Below, piece by piece: positions 47,980-59,700 of a DNA stretch of 64,000 nt (positions within the stretch are counted from its first letter, which is position 1; every line of letters begins with the position of its first letter). The translations under genes were made by a program, and so were the position numbers. Below the pieces are notes generated by a model. The model was not told where the DNA came from. It made no database searches and worked only from the letters and a program-made list of their open reading frames with translations. This DNA comes from Abelmoschus esculentus. Taxonomy: Eukaryota > Streptophyta > Magnoliopsida > Malvales > Malvaceae. The stretch is from the NCBI GenBank assembly GCA_035048815.1, contig JAUCBN010000043.1:12713001-12777000 (forward strand). The letters are read 5' to 3'.

Positions 47980-48492
47980 AAGAAAAAATAATCCAACTAT
48001 ACAAGTTTGAAAAAGACCATCGGTAGGGTAGGTTAAAACAAATTGTGATGGTGTAAGAAGGATGAATGACATTAGCTATTAGGGATACCCAAGGTCAATG
48101 ATTGATTGGGTTTAGACGTAGTATTGGTCGTTGCACAGTGTTGTGGGCTGAATTGTAGGCAGCGATTGATGTTGTCTCAAGCTTGGAGTATTAGATGTCG
48201 AAAAATTATTCTAGAGACTTATAATATTGAGATGGTTCAAATTTTGATGCGTAAAATACGAGGATTACCTTGCACATCCTTGGTGATTGTTGCTCATGAT
48301 TTATTAACTCGACCTTGGTTGGTAGAAATTAAAAAGATTGGTCGTTGCACAAACAAGATAGTTGATTGACTAGCTGCTTTATGTTGAGGGAGACCGATAG
48401 CATTGACTGTTTTTGAGAAACCACCGGAGAATTTAATTGAACTTATTCAACATGAGGCTAATTCTAGCAACTATCGCTTTGTTCTTTACTAA
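47980..48492 (+). pseudogene. RNase H-like (RVT_3) LINE fragment inside the MULE
   Basis: Frames give V-K-T-N-C-D-G, then I-G-R-C-T-V-L-W-A-E-L, then A-W-S-I-R-C-R-K-I-I-L-E-T, and I-G-R-C-T-N-K-I-V-D-W-L-A-A-L (48106-48390), then P-P-E-N-L-I-E-L-I. This is the order of the plant RNase H-like domain found at the end of many LINEs (N-x-D-G ... E-x-x-A ... E-x-D ... V-A-D-x-L-A). It ends with a stop followed by CTAAAAAAATTC, a possible LINE poly(A) tail. Either a 5'-truncated LINE inserted in the MULE or a fragment captured by it. Confidence 0.65.
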
Positions 48493-48997
48493 AAAAATTC
48501 AGATTTTTATATACTTTTCAGTTAAATAATATATCTATATATACTACACGAGATTAAATATCATATTGTTCGAGACAAAACACTACATTAATAATATTGT
48601 TCAGATTAATTTTCATATCACTTTTCAGTCAATTTTTTGAGCAGTGAGTTACACTGTGCAGTGTGTTGAATAAAGCCTGAAAGGCCGCTGAAAATCGATT
48701 TTTTGAAGTGCACTCTAGAATATGTGCATGAGGTCGGATTGTTTTTCCCGTGTTTTATTTTTTATAATTTTTTGAGCACATGAAGTCGGATAAAAAATCA
48801 TGTGATTTTTATTTTTTCATGAAGTCGGAAGAAAATCCATAAGATTTTAATTTTTTTAATTGTTTTCCTCGTGAGACCGGGTAAAAATCATAGTGATTTC
48901 ATTGGTTTTTTATTTTTATTTTTACATGAAGTCTAGATGTATTTCTTTCAACTTTATTTTTTATTATTTTAATGAGGTCGGTATTAAAGCGTATAGG

Positions 48998-49099
48998 CTT
49001 TAAAAAATATTGTTTAAACTATTACAGATTTTTAAATATTCTGCTGAATATAATATTTTTTTAAATAAAAAAAATCACAATATGTCCTCAATTTCACCC
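48998..49099 (-). repeat. Right terminal inverted repeat of the MULE
   Basis: Inverse of 42069-42165. It ends CAATTTCACCC at 49099. Confidence 0.85.
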
Positions 49100-49440
49100 T
49101 AATTTCTACTGTTAAATCAAAACAATAAAATTCTTAACTCTAAATTTAAAATCCAGAACCCTAAAATTAAACATTTTATTTCCATTATATCGATATAAAT
49201 CCAAATATTATATAGATCAGGAAGCCTAAATATAAAAGTACAAAACGCAAATTTTCCAAGCATTTTTAGTTTTTTTTCTTCTTCCATTTCTGTTTTTTTT
49301 TTTTCTTTTCTTTCAATTTCCATAATTTGAAGTGATCAACGAATCCTTTTACCTTCTTCTCAATATACAAATCCTTCATCGAAACGGAGACGACGGGATT
49401 GAATTTTGAGTCATATATTGATTATAGCTTTTGATCCACC
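49100..49440 (+). promoter_or_regulatory. Remaining promoter/5'UTR of the MO25-like gene
   Basis: Only about 340 bp separates the MULE end from the ATG at 49441. A pyrimidine-rich tract at 49266-49320 (TTTTTTTCTTCTTCC, then a T run) and GATCAACGAATCC-type leader sequence follow. A TATTATATAG word near 49206-49215 could serve as a TATA box. Confidence 0.4.
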
Positions 49441-52400
49441 ATGTCCTTCTCATTCTTCAAGCCGTCAAGGCCCAAAACCCCGCTAGAGGTAACCAAGGTG
49501 ATCAAGGACAGTCTCATGGCGCTGGACATCAAAACCATTTCTGAAGTTAAATCTCATGAAAAGGTTCTTCATAACTTATTCTTTTATTTTGTATTCTGGG
49601 TTTGATTTCGTGCATTCCTTTTTTTTTTTTTTTGGATTTTGGATGAAGTGGGCGAGTCTTAAATTTGTTGTATTAATGAAATTATGAAATGGGTTTCATG
49701 AATTATTTCATTTCGTAACGGTTTGGGGAATGATTTTGTTGCTGGAGAAATGGTTAATCCTTTTTTTCCTCTGTAAATAAGAAAACCCATTGCCCTTTGA
49801 ACTATAGAAATGGAGGTAGCTCTCCCATCTAATGAATTTGCTTCAAGGTTTGAACTTGAAGTGCAATGTTCAATTTCTAATGCTATTGTGTGGGTGGGGT
49901 GGGGGGATGCAATGCTTGGTTGGTGCCTATGTATGGTAATGTTGTCTCATGGTATCAATGTCATTTTAGCGGATGTGCGACTTCTGTTTTCGGCCTAAGC
50001 ATAACGTTGCGGTCTTGTTTCTGAGGGAGGGGGGGGGGGGGGGGTTATGTATGGAAATACATAAGCATGCATTAGAATTTGGATATTGATAGTTTTGTGT
50101 AAATCATAGGCTATGGAAGAAGTTGAAAAGAATTTTGTGGCGATGAGATGCATGCTTTCCGGAGATGGAGAGATTGAACCGAATCCTGATCAAGTCTTAC
50201 AGTTGGCACTTGAAATTTCTAAAGAGGGTGTCATCTCTCTTCTTATTCATAAGTTACCCGCTCTGGGATGGGAAGTAAGTTCTTGATATTTTTACTATTT
50301 TTGCTCATATATGGTTATTTAGCAAGCATGCCAATGTGATATATGTGTTTACAGGCGAGAAAAGATTTAGTACACTGCTGGTCCATATTGTTGAAGCAAC
50401 AAGTTGATTCCAGATATTGCTGTGTGGAGTACATTGAGAACAATATGGAGTTACTCGACTTTCTTGTAGCTTGGTAAGTTTATGAATGCCATTTTCACAT
50501 ATTCAGATCTTGCCTTTTTTTTTTTCTTTTTCAACTTGAAACTTCTAGAATTTGCATCACATGCTTATCAAATGTGTATAAACCTGGTTTAGTGCTACTC
50601 TTTCTCTCTCTTCTCTATTTGTTTTAGTAAGAGTGAGTTGTTTATCTTCATAGGATGGCATTGGCCAGTTTGTATACTGAAATAGCATTTAAAATTCATT
50701 AAAGTTGGGTGTACAAAACTGATTTCTATCTTTTGCAAACAGCTACGATAACAGGGAAATTGCTTTACATTGTGGAAATATGTTGAGGGAGTGCATCAAA
50801 TTTCCAACACTTGCACAGTAAGACATGATCTTTACGACTATTTCTTTCACATGATTGTAGCACTTAATGATGTTGCTGAAATGATGTTATGGTTATAGAC
50901 GTTGCTTCTTTCTCAATGATGCAATGTTAAGGATTTCGGAGGAGGAGATATTTCCTTTAATTATATTTTATATCAGTTAAACTTGTGGCCAGCTTTGCAC
51001 TGTTGCGTTATTACACCTCACCCCACCCACCCACCCACCCCACCACCGAAAGTGTTTGTATGCACTTTTACAAGTACAATTTTATGCACTTTTTTGAGGT
51101 GAGGCAGTGAGGAAGCAAAACGTGCATCAAATATCATCTTTGAGTTTAACATTCAGATACAACCCTAGTTCTTAGTATACTGGGTAATCACCACTTTCAA
51201 TATATTATGATGATGTTAATTGAAGTTCAGATTCCTGTACATAAACTTCCTCTTTTCTTCTTTCGAGCAAGCATATTTGGCCGGTTGACCAAGCTTCTCG
51301 TCTTTGTTCTGTCATATTCCCCTAGGTCATGGGTTGTAGACCCACTAGGAGCACTCCCCTTCCTTCCCTTAGAGTCCCCCCTTCCCCTCCCCTCTTGATA
51401 GGATCAGGATCATATTTAGGATTTGTCAAAAAAAATGAACTTCCTTTTTCATGATACAACAAGGGATGCTTTAGGAGATTAAGTGTAAAAGCACCTCACA
51501 TACTGAAACATTCAGGAATTAGATAAGTTAATATATTGGGAGCACTTTACTTGTGAAGTGCCGGTTGCTGCTTTTGTTGGATGTCAAACTCTGCTGATTT
51601 TTGTCTACAAACTAGTCCAAGTAAACTAAAGGAAGGAAATTTGGCTACTAGAACACTTCTTCATTTTAAGTTCATGCTTTTTGATGTTTTACTGAAACGA
51701 AAGTTTCACTTTTTCACCAGTTAAATTTTTAGTGATTTTTCAGATACATGTTAAATTCCGGTAGCTTTGTGTTGTTCTTCAAATTTGTGGAGTTGCCTAC
51801 CTTTGATGTTGCTTCTGATGCATTTTCAACATTTAAGGTTAGATCGTTTAGTTTTTAAGTCTTAATCGTACTTTTGTGTTAAGAAAATACCTTTCTGGGT
51901 CTCCGTTCTTTCTTCCCTTATACGTCTTTGACTGAATTTTTCCAGGATCTGCTTACAAAACATGGAACATTGGTATCTGAATATTTGACTGCTCACTATG
52001 ACGAGGTACACTTACATAGTGCTAAATATATCTTATGTGACTACAAAATGATCAGGCTGAGCCTGCTTTTTCTTTAGAACCCTATGTTGATCAAATTTTT
52101 CACGGGATTACCTGCTGAACTAACAAATTTCTTTGAGAATGTTATATACATATATACCCTTTTGGTAAAAGACATCAAACTACACTTGATGAATCCACAT
52201 GGTGAAGAGCTGTGAAGATATCTTTCTTCATAAGTTTGTTGAAATATTGATTTTCCCATCCTCTTTTGGCTTGCTAATGAGGTAATGTTGTTCCAGTTCT
52301 TCGATATGTATGAAAAACTCTTGACATCTTCTAATTATGTGACAAGAAGGCAATCTTTAAAGGTCGGTTCTAAGTTCTCTTTTTTTCTTCCACTTCTGCT

Positions 52401-53701
52401 CCATTGCTAAGTAGATTGGTAATGCTGCAATGTTTTCTGTTTAGCTTCTATCGGACTTTCTTTTGGAGCCACCAAATTCCAATATAATGAAGTGCTATAT
52501 TTTAGAAGTTCGATTTTTGAAAATCATGATGACTCTGCTGAAGGTACTTCTCATTAACTGTACTTTTGATCCTGTATAACTTCAACTTATTAGATATTAT
52601 TTTGAATATTCAACTTTGAATTGATCAGACCTAGTCGATAATATTGATCATGTAGCATTCTCTTAACCGTTGAGAATAACTTGTTTTGTTTGCAATTGGC
52701 GGTTATATGCTTCGAATTTTTATTTTCTTTTGTGTCAAAGCAGGATTCAAGCAAAAACATTCAGATTTCGGCTTTCCACATTTTCAAGGTGATATTTTCC
52801 TCTCTCGTTTTGCCTTTCTCACTCACACACATGCACATCATTTTTGCAAGTCTCCATCACTGGCCTACTCATGGGTAAGAATATGTTCCGTCATGAATTC
52901 TAGAATGTGTCCTCGTAAAGAAAATCTTGTGGCAGTGTTCACGTTAATAATCTGACAAGAAAAGGCGACTGATGGTAGTAATAATGAGTTTGAAACTGAT
53001 AGAGACGACACTCATACCATACTAAACTTGAAGAGACGAGCTGAGTCATTTCAAGCTAACCACTTTCTACTCGGCTATGGTTCTCAATGTCTCAACTCTC
53101 TCTCACTCACTTTAATATGTCATGATAAATCTGAACTCATTGCATCTCATGATGGTGATAAGATGTTCAACCCAGCATTTCTTCAGATATTAATGTTCAA
53201 TTTCGATCATCGAGATTGAAATTTAACCTTAGATTAATTTGAATATTATTCTGCTGCATCACCAACAAATACTTGGACTATTATAGCCTACCTATATAAT
53301 CTATACGAAAGGGAAAAAAAACATTTCAGAGGTTATTAAAATTATTCTAATTTATTATTTTCTTTCACCATTAATGTACAGGTTTTTGTTGCAAATCCAA
53401 ACAAGCCAAGAGAAATAAAGATTATTCTGGCAAAAAACCATGAGAAATTGGTAGATCTTCTTCGAAATCTCTCTGTAAAAGGTACCTTTTTAGCCATATA
53501 TTTTTTTTTCTGTAAGAATGACACTAGATGTATGCTTTGGTTTAAACTTTCCACTAGTAACTATCTCTTTAGTTGCCTGCACTCGTCTGCTAAAAAGTAG
53601 TTATTGTTGCAGGTTCTGAAGATGAAGAATTTGAAGAGGAGAAGGAACTAATTATCAAGGAAATCGAACTAGTATCCCGGCTGCAAATTCTCAAATGCTA
53701 A
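49441..53701 (+). CDS. MO25/CAB39-like scaffold protein, 11 coding exons
   Basis: Exons: 49441-49563, 50110-50274, 50355-50473, 50743-50817, 51744-51837, 51946-52005, 52297-52362, 52445-52543, 52744-52788, 53382-53481, 53613-53701. They sum to 1035 nt, 344 codons plus stop, matching the family length of about 340. It begins M-S-F-S-F-F-K-P-S-R-P-K-T-P-L-E and contains A-R-K-D-L-V-H-C-W-S-I-L-L-K-Q-Q, Y-V-T-R-R-Q-S-L-K-L-L-S-D-F-L-L and V-F-V-A-N-P-N-K-P. The whole protein should fold as the helical-repeat MO25 horseshoe. In animals and fungi MO25 activates STE20-family (germinal centre) kinases; plant homologues are linked to cell division and growth. Divergences from the usual sequence include M-L-N-S-G-S-F-V-L-F-F in exon 5. 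Introns are GT-AG; intron 1 holds an 18-bp G run near 50025-50044. A MULE ends just upstream. Confidence 0.94.
50025..50044. repeat. Poly-G run in intron 1 of the MO25-like gene
   Basis: About 18 consecutive G after GAGGGAG. Likely unstable in length and a possible sequencing error site. Confidence 0.9.
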
Positions 53702-54854
53702 TGTTCTTCTCCTCGTTGTCTCAACTTATATTAAATGGTAATTCCGAGCAATGATCTTCTGCGGTGTGGAAACTGTTTCCCAAGTAAACTTTCGATCGAG
53801 GATTATCTGACCTCTGAAATAAGAGATTATATGATAAATGGTAGGCCATTCTAATATCTTGTTTAGGAATGTCATTGAAGTATGGTATTATTTGATTTTT
53901 CAAGTCGCCAAAGGCGATTGTCCGAGTCTTCTAGCTATGTTTAAGTGTTTGTGTGCCTGAATTCGATACCTGGATTGGGGTGTGAGGTGATTGTATGAGT
54001 CATTACCAGTCTTCGTGCTTGCATATTTAAGTATTGTGTGGCCGAATTCGATACCGGGAATGGAGGTGTTGAGGCGGTTTTATGAGTCATTTAGCTACCG
54101 GCCTCTGCGGCCATATTCGATACTCGGATCCGGGTTTGTAAGCATAATTGAAACAACAGTTCCTTACCAAAGTAAAGGTTTGGTTTGGTTTTGTATGTCC
54201 TTTTCCAGTCTTTATAGATGAAACATGGTGGAAATGTTTCCAAATTGTTAAATGGATGTGGTTATTTTTTTATTATTATTTAAAATAGGCTAAAATATAC
54301 GGAATCATTCTCTTAAATCTATATCTAATGAATTTTTATTCTATTAATTTGGTACTTAAATTGGTACTTAAATTCAGCACATTCTCTTAAGTTGGGGTAC
54401 TTAAAAGAATTTTACTTTCAAATTAATACTTGAATTCGATGCGTTTTTTTTTTATCAAATTGATATTAAAATTTATACATTCTATTAATTTGGTCATAAT
54501 TTGAAGTAAATCAATAAATTTAACACTTTATATTTATAAATTCTATTAAATTTTTTTTGTTACTCATAAATTGTTTATTCTTCTCTTAGAAATGTTATAT
54601 TACTTTTGTATAATAAAAATTTAATATAACTTTATTGTTTTATCATAGAATGTGGTTGTTCAATTTTAGTATCAAATAAAAAATTAATATTACTTTAATT
54701 TTAAATTTTAATTTAAGTTTTAATTATATTACTAAATAATTAAAATTAATTACCATAATTAACATGATAAAAGATTTTAAAATTACGAAGGTTATGGATG
54801 CAGGTGAATATGACGGTGTAAGGATGATTTCATATTAAAATTTTATGAGAAAGT
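53702..54854. other. 3' flank of the MO25-like gene with a short tandem repeat
   Basis: The first 200-250 bp are probably 3'UTR. At 53947-54140 three diverged units share GAATTCGATACC(T/G)GG and TATGAGTCATT, spaced about 85 and 70 bp. The remainder, to 54854, is AT-rich with repeated TTGGTACTTAAATT words near 54350-54450. No gene seen. Confidence 0.5.
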
Positions 54855-55290
54855 CTTAAAAGAAAAAGTGCCATGGTCAAGGTTGTATGGGGTTCACTTT
54901 GTATTCCTATGCATTCTTTTATTACATGACGGATTATTTTAGATCGACTCTCTATTCTTTATAGGTTGTTAACTTGGAACTATGATGTTGATACTAAATG
55001 TTTGTTTTACGAGGATGGACTAAAGACTAAGAATCATGTATTTGTCATTGTGGATACGTACAACAACTTCTTGCTTTAATTATGAAGGCATTCAACATTC
55101 AATATACATATGATTGTTGGGTTGAATTTCAGGACTGATTGCAGGTAAAAGAAAAAACGTTGATTATTATGATTATGCGGATCGTTTGAAACTTTTACAG
55201 TTTATTTGATTTGACAGAAAAGATACTTTCGGTTGTATGAAAAATCTCCTCAATCTGATGAAATATTGTTTTCTCAAAAAAAAAAATTAA
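54855..55290 (+). mobile_element. LINE remnant with zinc-binding RT-end (zf-RVT-like) region
   Basis: Broken frames give W-S-R-L-V/Y-W-G, I-P-M-H-S-F-I-T-W-R-I-I/L-D-R-L-S (54890-54960), then N-H-V-F near 55030 and W-V-E-F-Q near 55120. This follows the order of the C-terminal cysteine-containing region of plant LINE polyproteins (P-K-x-x-F-x-W-x-x-x-x-x-R-L ... C-x-x-C ... H-L-F-x-x-C). An A run at 55269-55286 could be the tail. Only the 3' end is present and it cannot be translated. Confidence 0.5.
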
Positions 55291-55564
55291 TAATTATGAG
55301 ATTGAAGGGTTATTTCAACTTTAATTATCTTGATTTCTAGTCGGAGTTTATTATGTAATTAGACATGTTTATGTAGAGTTGCTATAGTTATAATTATTAG
55401 TTGTATTGATTGATTCTTAGATGAATAGCATAACAATTTATCCAAAAAAATTAATGAGATAAACGAACTTTAATAGTCCATGTGTGTGATCACATGAAGA
55501 GATTTTAATGGTTCAACAATAAATATAAATTAAAAATCAACACTAAAATATAATTGATATTAAT
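55291..55564. other. AT-rich spacer
   Basis: No feature recognised. A second A-rich tail-like site (TTTATCCAAAAAAATT) occurs near 55438-55453. Confidence 0.35.
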
Positions 55565-55851
55565 GGATAAACTATTTAAATGATCACTTAAATATGAGAT
55601 TAGTATCGATGTGGTACTATATTTTTAATTTTAACAATTTTACCACTTAACTATATTTTTAATTTCGGAAATTTTACTAACCTTTATTCCAGTTTATTTT
55701 AACAGTCATATCAGTCCTCGTTATGTTTTAAAGGTTGATAATTTGATTAAAACTACTTAAATAATTAAATAATAAAATTATCAAAATTAAAAATATAAAG
55801 ATCATAATAATATAAATCTTATAATTAAGTGGTTATTTGAGTAATTTACCC
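55565..55851. mobile_element. MITE with GGATAAACTA ends (287 bp)
   Basis: GGATAAACTATTTAAATGATC at the left and AAGTGGTTATTTGAGTAATTTACCC at the right are imperfect inverted ends. The interior has an inverted pair (ACTATATTTTTAATTTTAA and TCAAAATTAAAAATATA). It is related in style to the foldback element at 12176-12535. Confidence 0.6.
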
Positions 55852-55900
55852 TTTGTTTTTATATGAAAATACAAGAACTGAAAAAGAAAAAAAATATTTT

Positions 55901-56030
55901 TGAGATCCACTGATTGGCCTAGTGGTCAAGGATGCTCATCTTGCCTCATCTTGTATGGATTCGAATCTTGGTATGGGAAAAAGTTGTAATCTCTCTACTT
56001 AATCAAAAACAATATTTTTGGTGTTTGTCA
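55901..56030 (+). mobile_element. tRNA-derived SINE
   Basis: TTGGCCTAGTGGTC at 55914-55927 fits a pol III A box and GGATTCGAATC at 55958-55968 a B box, about 33 bp apart, as in a tRNA. A tail region with TTGTAATCTCTC follows. There is no acceptor-stem pairing, so it is a SINE head rather than a tRNA gene. It lies directly upstream of the BSD retrocopy start codon. Confidence 0.7.
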
Positions 56031-56559
56031 ACTGAATTTGTGCGGTCTACGATGGATTTCTTCATATTCGTATTATCCAACGATGTCCGACCCCAAACCT
56101 CCGATCCACCCACCGATTCGTCTCCGAACCTGATATCATCTTCCACGTGGAGCTTCGGTGGCCTAGTGAAAACTCTTGCGAACAAATCCGAATCAGTGAT
56201 CGAATCATACTGGAAGTAAGGGTATTCAAAAATATCCGATCAGATCAATCCAATCCGATTATCCATTGATCCGATCCGAAAATTTAAATATCCGATCAGA
56301 TCAATCCAATCCGATTATCCATTGATCCGATCCAAAAATTTAAATATCCGATCTAATTTTTATTTTTGGATCGGATATCCGATTCAATTTTAAGTTTTCT
56401 GGATCGGATACGGATCACAATATTACAAGTTTCAGATTTTCCAAAAATTCAAAAATTTAAAATTTTATTAATATTAATATTAATATTGTTATATTTAATA
56501 ATTTAATGCTTGTTATATTCAAAATTTTAAAAATTAAAACTTTTATAAATATAAATCTT

Positions 56560-56796
56560 TGTTTTGAATAAAGTCAAGAACAAGAATAAAATAGGAGAAC
56601 AAAGATGAGAGACAAAAGAGAGAGATTTTATTATATTCTCAAAGTAGGGTTGTATACAATGCTTTGTCCAAAAGTCTATATTTATAGGCATAAGATGGAA
56701 ACCCTAATTCCAATGGGTATTAAACCCTAATAATAAAACCCACTAAACTTTAACTTAATATATGGATATCCACCATGAATAAATATATTTATAACA
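56560..56796 (-). repeat. 3' LTR of Copia element 2
   Basis: 237 bp, from TGTTTTGAATAAAG (plus strand) to TATAACA. Confidence 0.9.
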
Positions 56797-59700
56797 CTCC
56801 CCTTGGATATCCATAAAGATAATGTGCCTCGTTAAAACCTTACTAAGATAAAAACCCTGTGGAAAAAAAATTCTTAGTGAAGGAAAAAGAGTACACACAT
56901 CTTTGATACGCATAACATGTTGCCTCATTAAAAACCTTACCAGGAAAACCCATTTGGACAAAACCTCGATTAAGGGAAAAAGAGTGCAACGCGTATTTAC
57001 TCCCCCTCATGAAAATATCACATAAGATCTTTGAATATTCATAATTCAATATTGAATACATTCTTCAAATGTTGAAGTAGATCATGCACTAGTGGATAAA
57101 CCTTCCAAATCATTGCTTGAAATGATTCTTTGAATACTATTCATATGAAAATCATGAGGGACGAAACTTGAAGAAATATGTTTCGTTTTATCATATTTGA
57201 TATATCCACCTTGAGATATAAATTTTATATTATCTCTTTACAAGATAGCTTGGATCTTATCTTGTGAAAAACATTCTCATATCTTCAGGATATGTTTAGC
57301 CAAACACATATTTCGGCTTTGCCTCATGCATAACAATTATTTAAAGGTAATGATCTCGTAGCACTTAAATAATATTTCTGGACCAGCTAAGATACAATGC
57401 TTCCAGATCAAATAATGTGTATATTGTTGCTCTAGACTAAGAATATCATTACCCTTTTCGTGAGGCAAAAAAAATCTTTGTTTACAGTAAGAGACTTAGC
57501 AACAACCATAAGGGTGATCAATAGATATGCGTTATGCATGTAAAGTCTCTTTCAATATTTTTCTGTATGTCAATAGATGCACAAGGATTTGAGGAGGTCT
57601 CTTCACGAGTCTCAACGATATTCAAATCATCGACATACACAATCAATAAAAATTCAGAGCTAAACCTCTTAATAAAAATGCTCGGGAAAATAATTCATAT
57701 AGCAATATTCTAATAAGTATTCAATGAGGCGATCATACCAAATACGCCTAAATTGTTTCAAGCCATAAAAAGATATATTCAATATGATTGAATAATATTC
57801 TCGAGAACTTGAATGAACTGGTTATGGCAATCTAAATTTTTCTAGAAGTTTTATGTAAATATTACTGTCAAGAGGCCCATTCAAATATGATGTAACAACA
57901 TCCATTAGGCAGAAACCAAATAATTTTATTTATTGCCAGACTGATCAAAATCTAAAAGTAGTTGCATCCACCATCGAGGAATATATTTTCCTCATAATCA
58001 ATTTCATGTCTTTATGAGAATCCTTGTGCAACCAAATGAGCATATATCTCATGATTTCCCCTTTTGATTTCTCTTTCTCACAAAGGCTCGTTTATATCCA
58101 CGAGCTTTACACATTTCAATGTACGGGCTATAGGCCCAAATACTTCTCTTTTCAAAAGAGATTTTAGTTTCACCTCAATTGCCTCTTCCATGTTGGCCAA
58201 TCATTTCTTTGTTTACATTGCACAATTGACAATGATTCATGATCCACATAAACAAATAAAATCTCTAGTGCTATATTGCATGCAAATATATTAATGACGT
58301 CGATTTAATTTCAGTTCCACTTATTACCAGACATGATATAATCTATTGAGATTTCTTTATTATCAGGTACCTGAGTCATGTCAATGTTTCTATTGGAGAC
58401 CATTTAATCTCTTCTAGAGATTTTTATAATCATTGATTTCTCGATCAGACCATCATAAAATATAGCTTATTTTCTTTTTCGAGGATCTCTTATCTTTGGA
58501 ACTTACTTGTCTACTACGCTTTAAGCGTAAGTTAGACTCATTAGCAACTAGAGTTTGTCCTTCCATGACATCAAATTTAATCAGAGCATTCATAGCTAGT
58601 ATACGTGACTTAGTCACTCTTTTAGGGTCAGCAAAATTATCTGGCAATTGATTTGCTAAATGAATTATCCATTGAACTTATAGTTCACATTGTGTAGTAC
58701 GTGGATCAAAAAGAGAAAATGATAATTCATTCCAACTTATTTCTTTCCCCAGCTATTTATTTTCTCCCCCTAATGTTGGGTAAACTAACTCATTAAAATG
58801 ATAGTCAATGAATCGGGTTGTAAATAAATTTCCTATCAGAAACTCAAGATATTTAAATTTGATGCATATTCCCAACAAAACTCATCTATGTGCGTTGTGG
58901 TGGAGCAATTAGAACATGTATCGCACACAAAAAAATCTATGATGAGAAATATTTGGTTCCTGACCAAAAACCATTTGTAATGGGGAGAACTTATGATCAT
59001 TTGTTGGCTTGATGCGAATTTATGATACTACATGTAAAATTATATGTCATCAACATTATCAAGACTGATTGTCTTTAGAAAATAATCTGGAAAATGTGCT
59101 CGTAATTTTATCAATTGAGCAAGTAGCCTCGCAAACACCAAGTTGCGGGTTAATAACAAGGATACACATAACCATCTAGTCGATGCATCGATAAAAATCG
59201 TAAAATATCTAGATGGTCTTTTAGAAAGGTGTATGGGCCCATATATATCACCTTGTATCCATTCTAGGAAATTAATAGCACTCTATCTTAGATGTTGATG
59301 ATTGAATAATCAAATTGCTTTCATAGCAAATATCACGTAAAATATTACCATGAAGAAAATCTTAGTTCTTCAATAAATGACCACATGAAAGTGTTAGCAA
59401 ATTTTCGCATCATAATTGAACCGAGATGGTCTAACCGGTCATGCCAAATAAAATTATCAGTAAACATCTAGTTTACAATAACATGAGCTTCGATTTGTAC
59501 TAATTCTTATATAGTACAATATGGATGACAACGCATGTAATTTTGCCAAGATTTCATTATTGCCTTGAGTTATACTCATAATATTGAGATAGTCAGCACC
59601 CCCCATGACTAATATTCTCAATTTATTTTTGCAAATATCTTTAAAATTCAATAAGTCTTTTTCCGACTTTGACGAGCATAATGCATTGTAAATATGAGAT

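Larger units (their letters stand above)
42069..49099. mobile_element. Mutator-like element (MULE), 7031 bp, carrying transposase, plant-mobile-domain gene and RNase H fragment
   Basis: Left terminal inverted repeat at 42069-42165 (GGCGAAATTGGGGGAATATT...) matches the inverse of about 48998-49099 (...AATATGTCCTCAATTTCACC), including the shared AGAATATTT(A) and AGTTT(G/A)AACAAT blocks. The flanks TAACCTCTA (42060-42068) and TAATTTCTA (49100-49108) agree at 7 of 9 bases, the MULE duplication length. Contents: about eight subterminal tandem repeats (42560-43920), a broken plant-mobile-domain gene (+, about 44285-45704), a broken MuDR-type transposase (-, about 47644-45826) and an RNase H-like segment (+, about 47980-48490). 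A second pair of TIR-internal blocks with GTCGGATT / CATGAAGTCGG words lies just inside both ends. All coding parts have stops, so the element is dead unless helped in trans. Confidence 0.88.

Noticed and set aside
49117..49323. 68-codon minus-strand ORF rich in E and K
   Set aside because: Antisense of the pyrimidine-rich leader of the MO25-like gene.
53991..54221. 76-codon ORF after the MO25-like gene
   Set aside because: Overlaps the three-unit GAATTCGATACC repeat and has no homology signature.
55915..55985. Possible tRNA gene
   Set aside because: A and B boxes are present but there is no acceptor-stem complement or proper anticodon arm; SINE is the better explanation.
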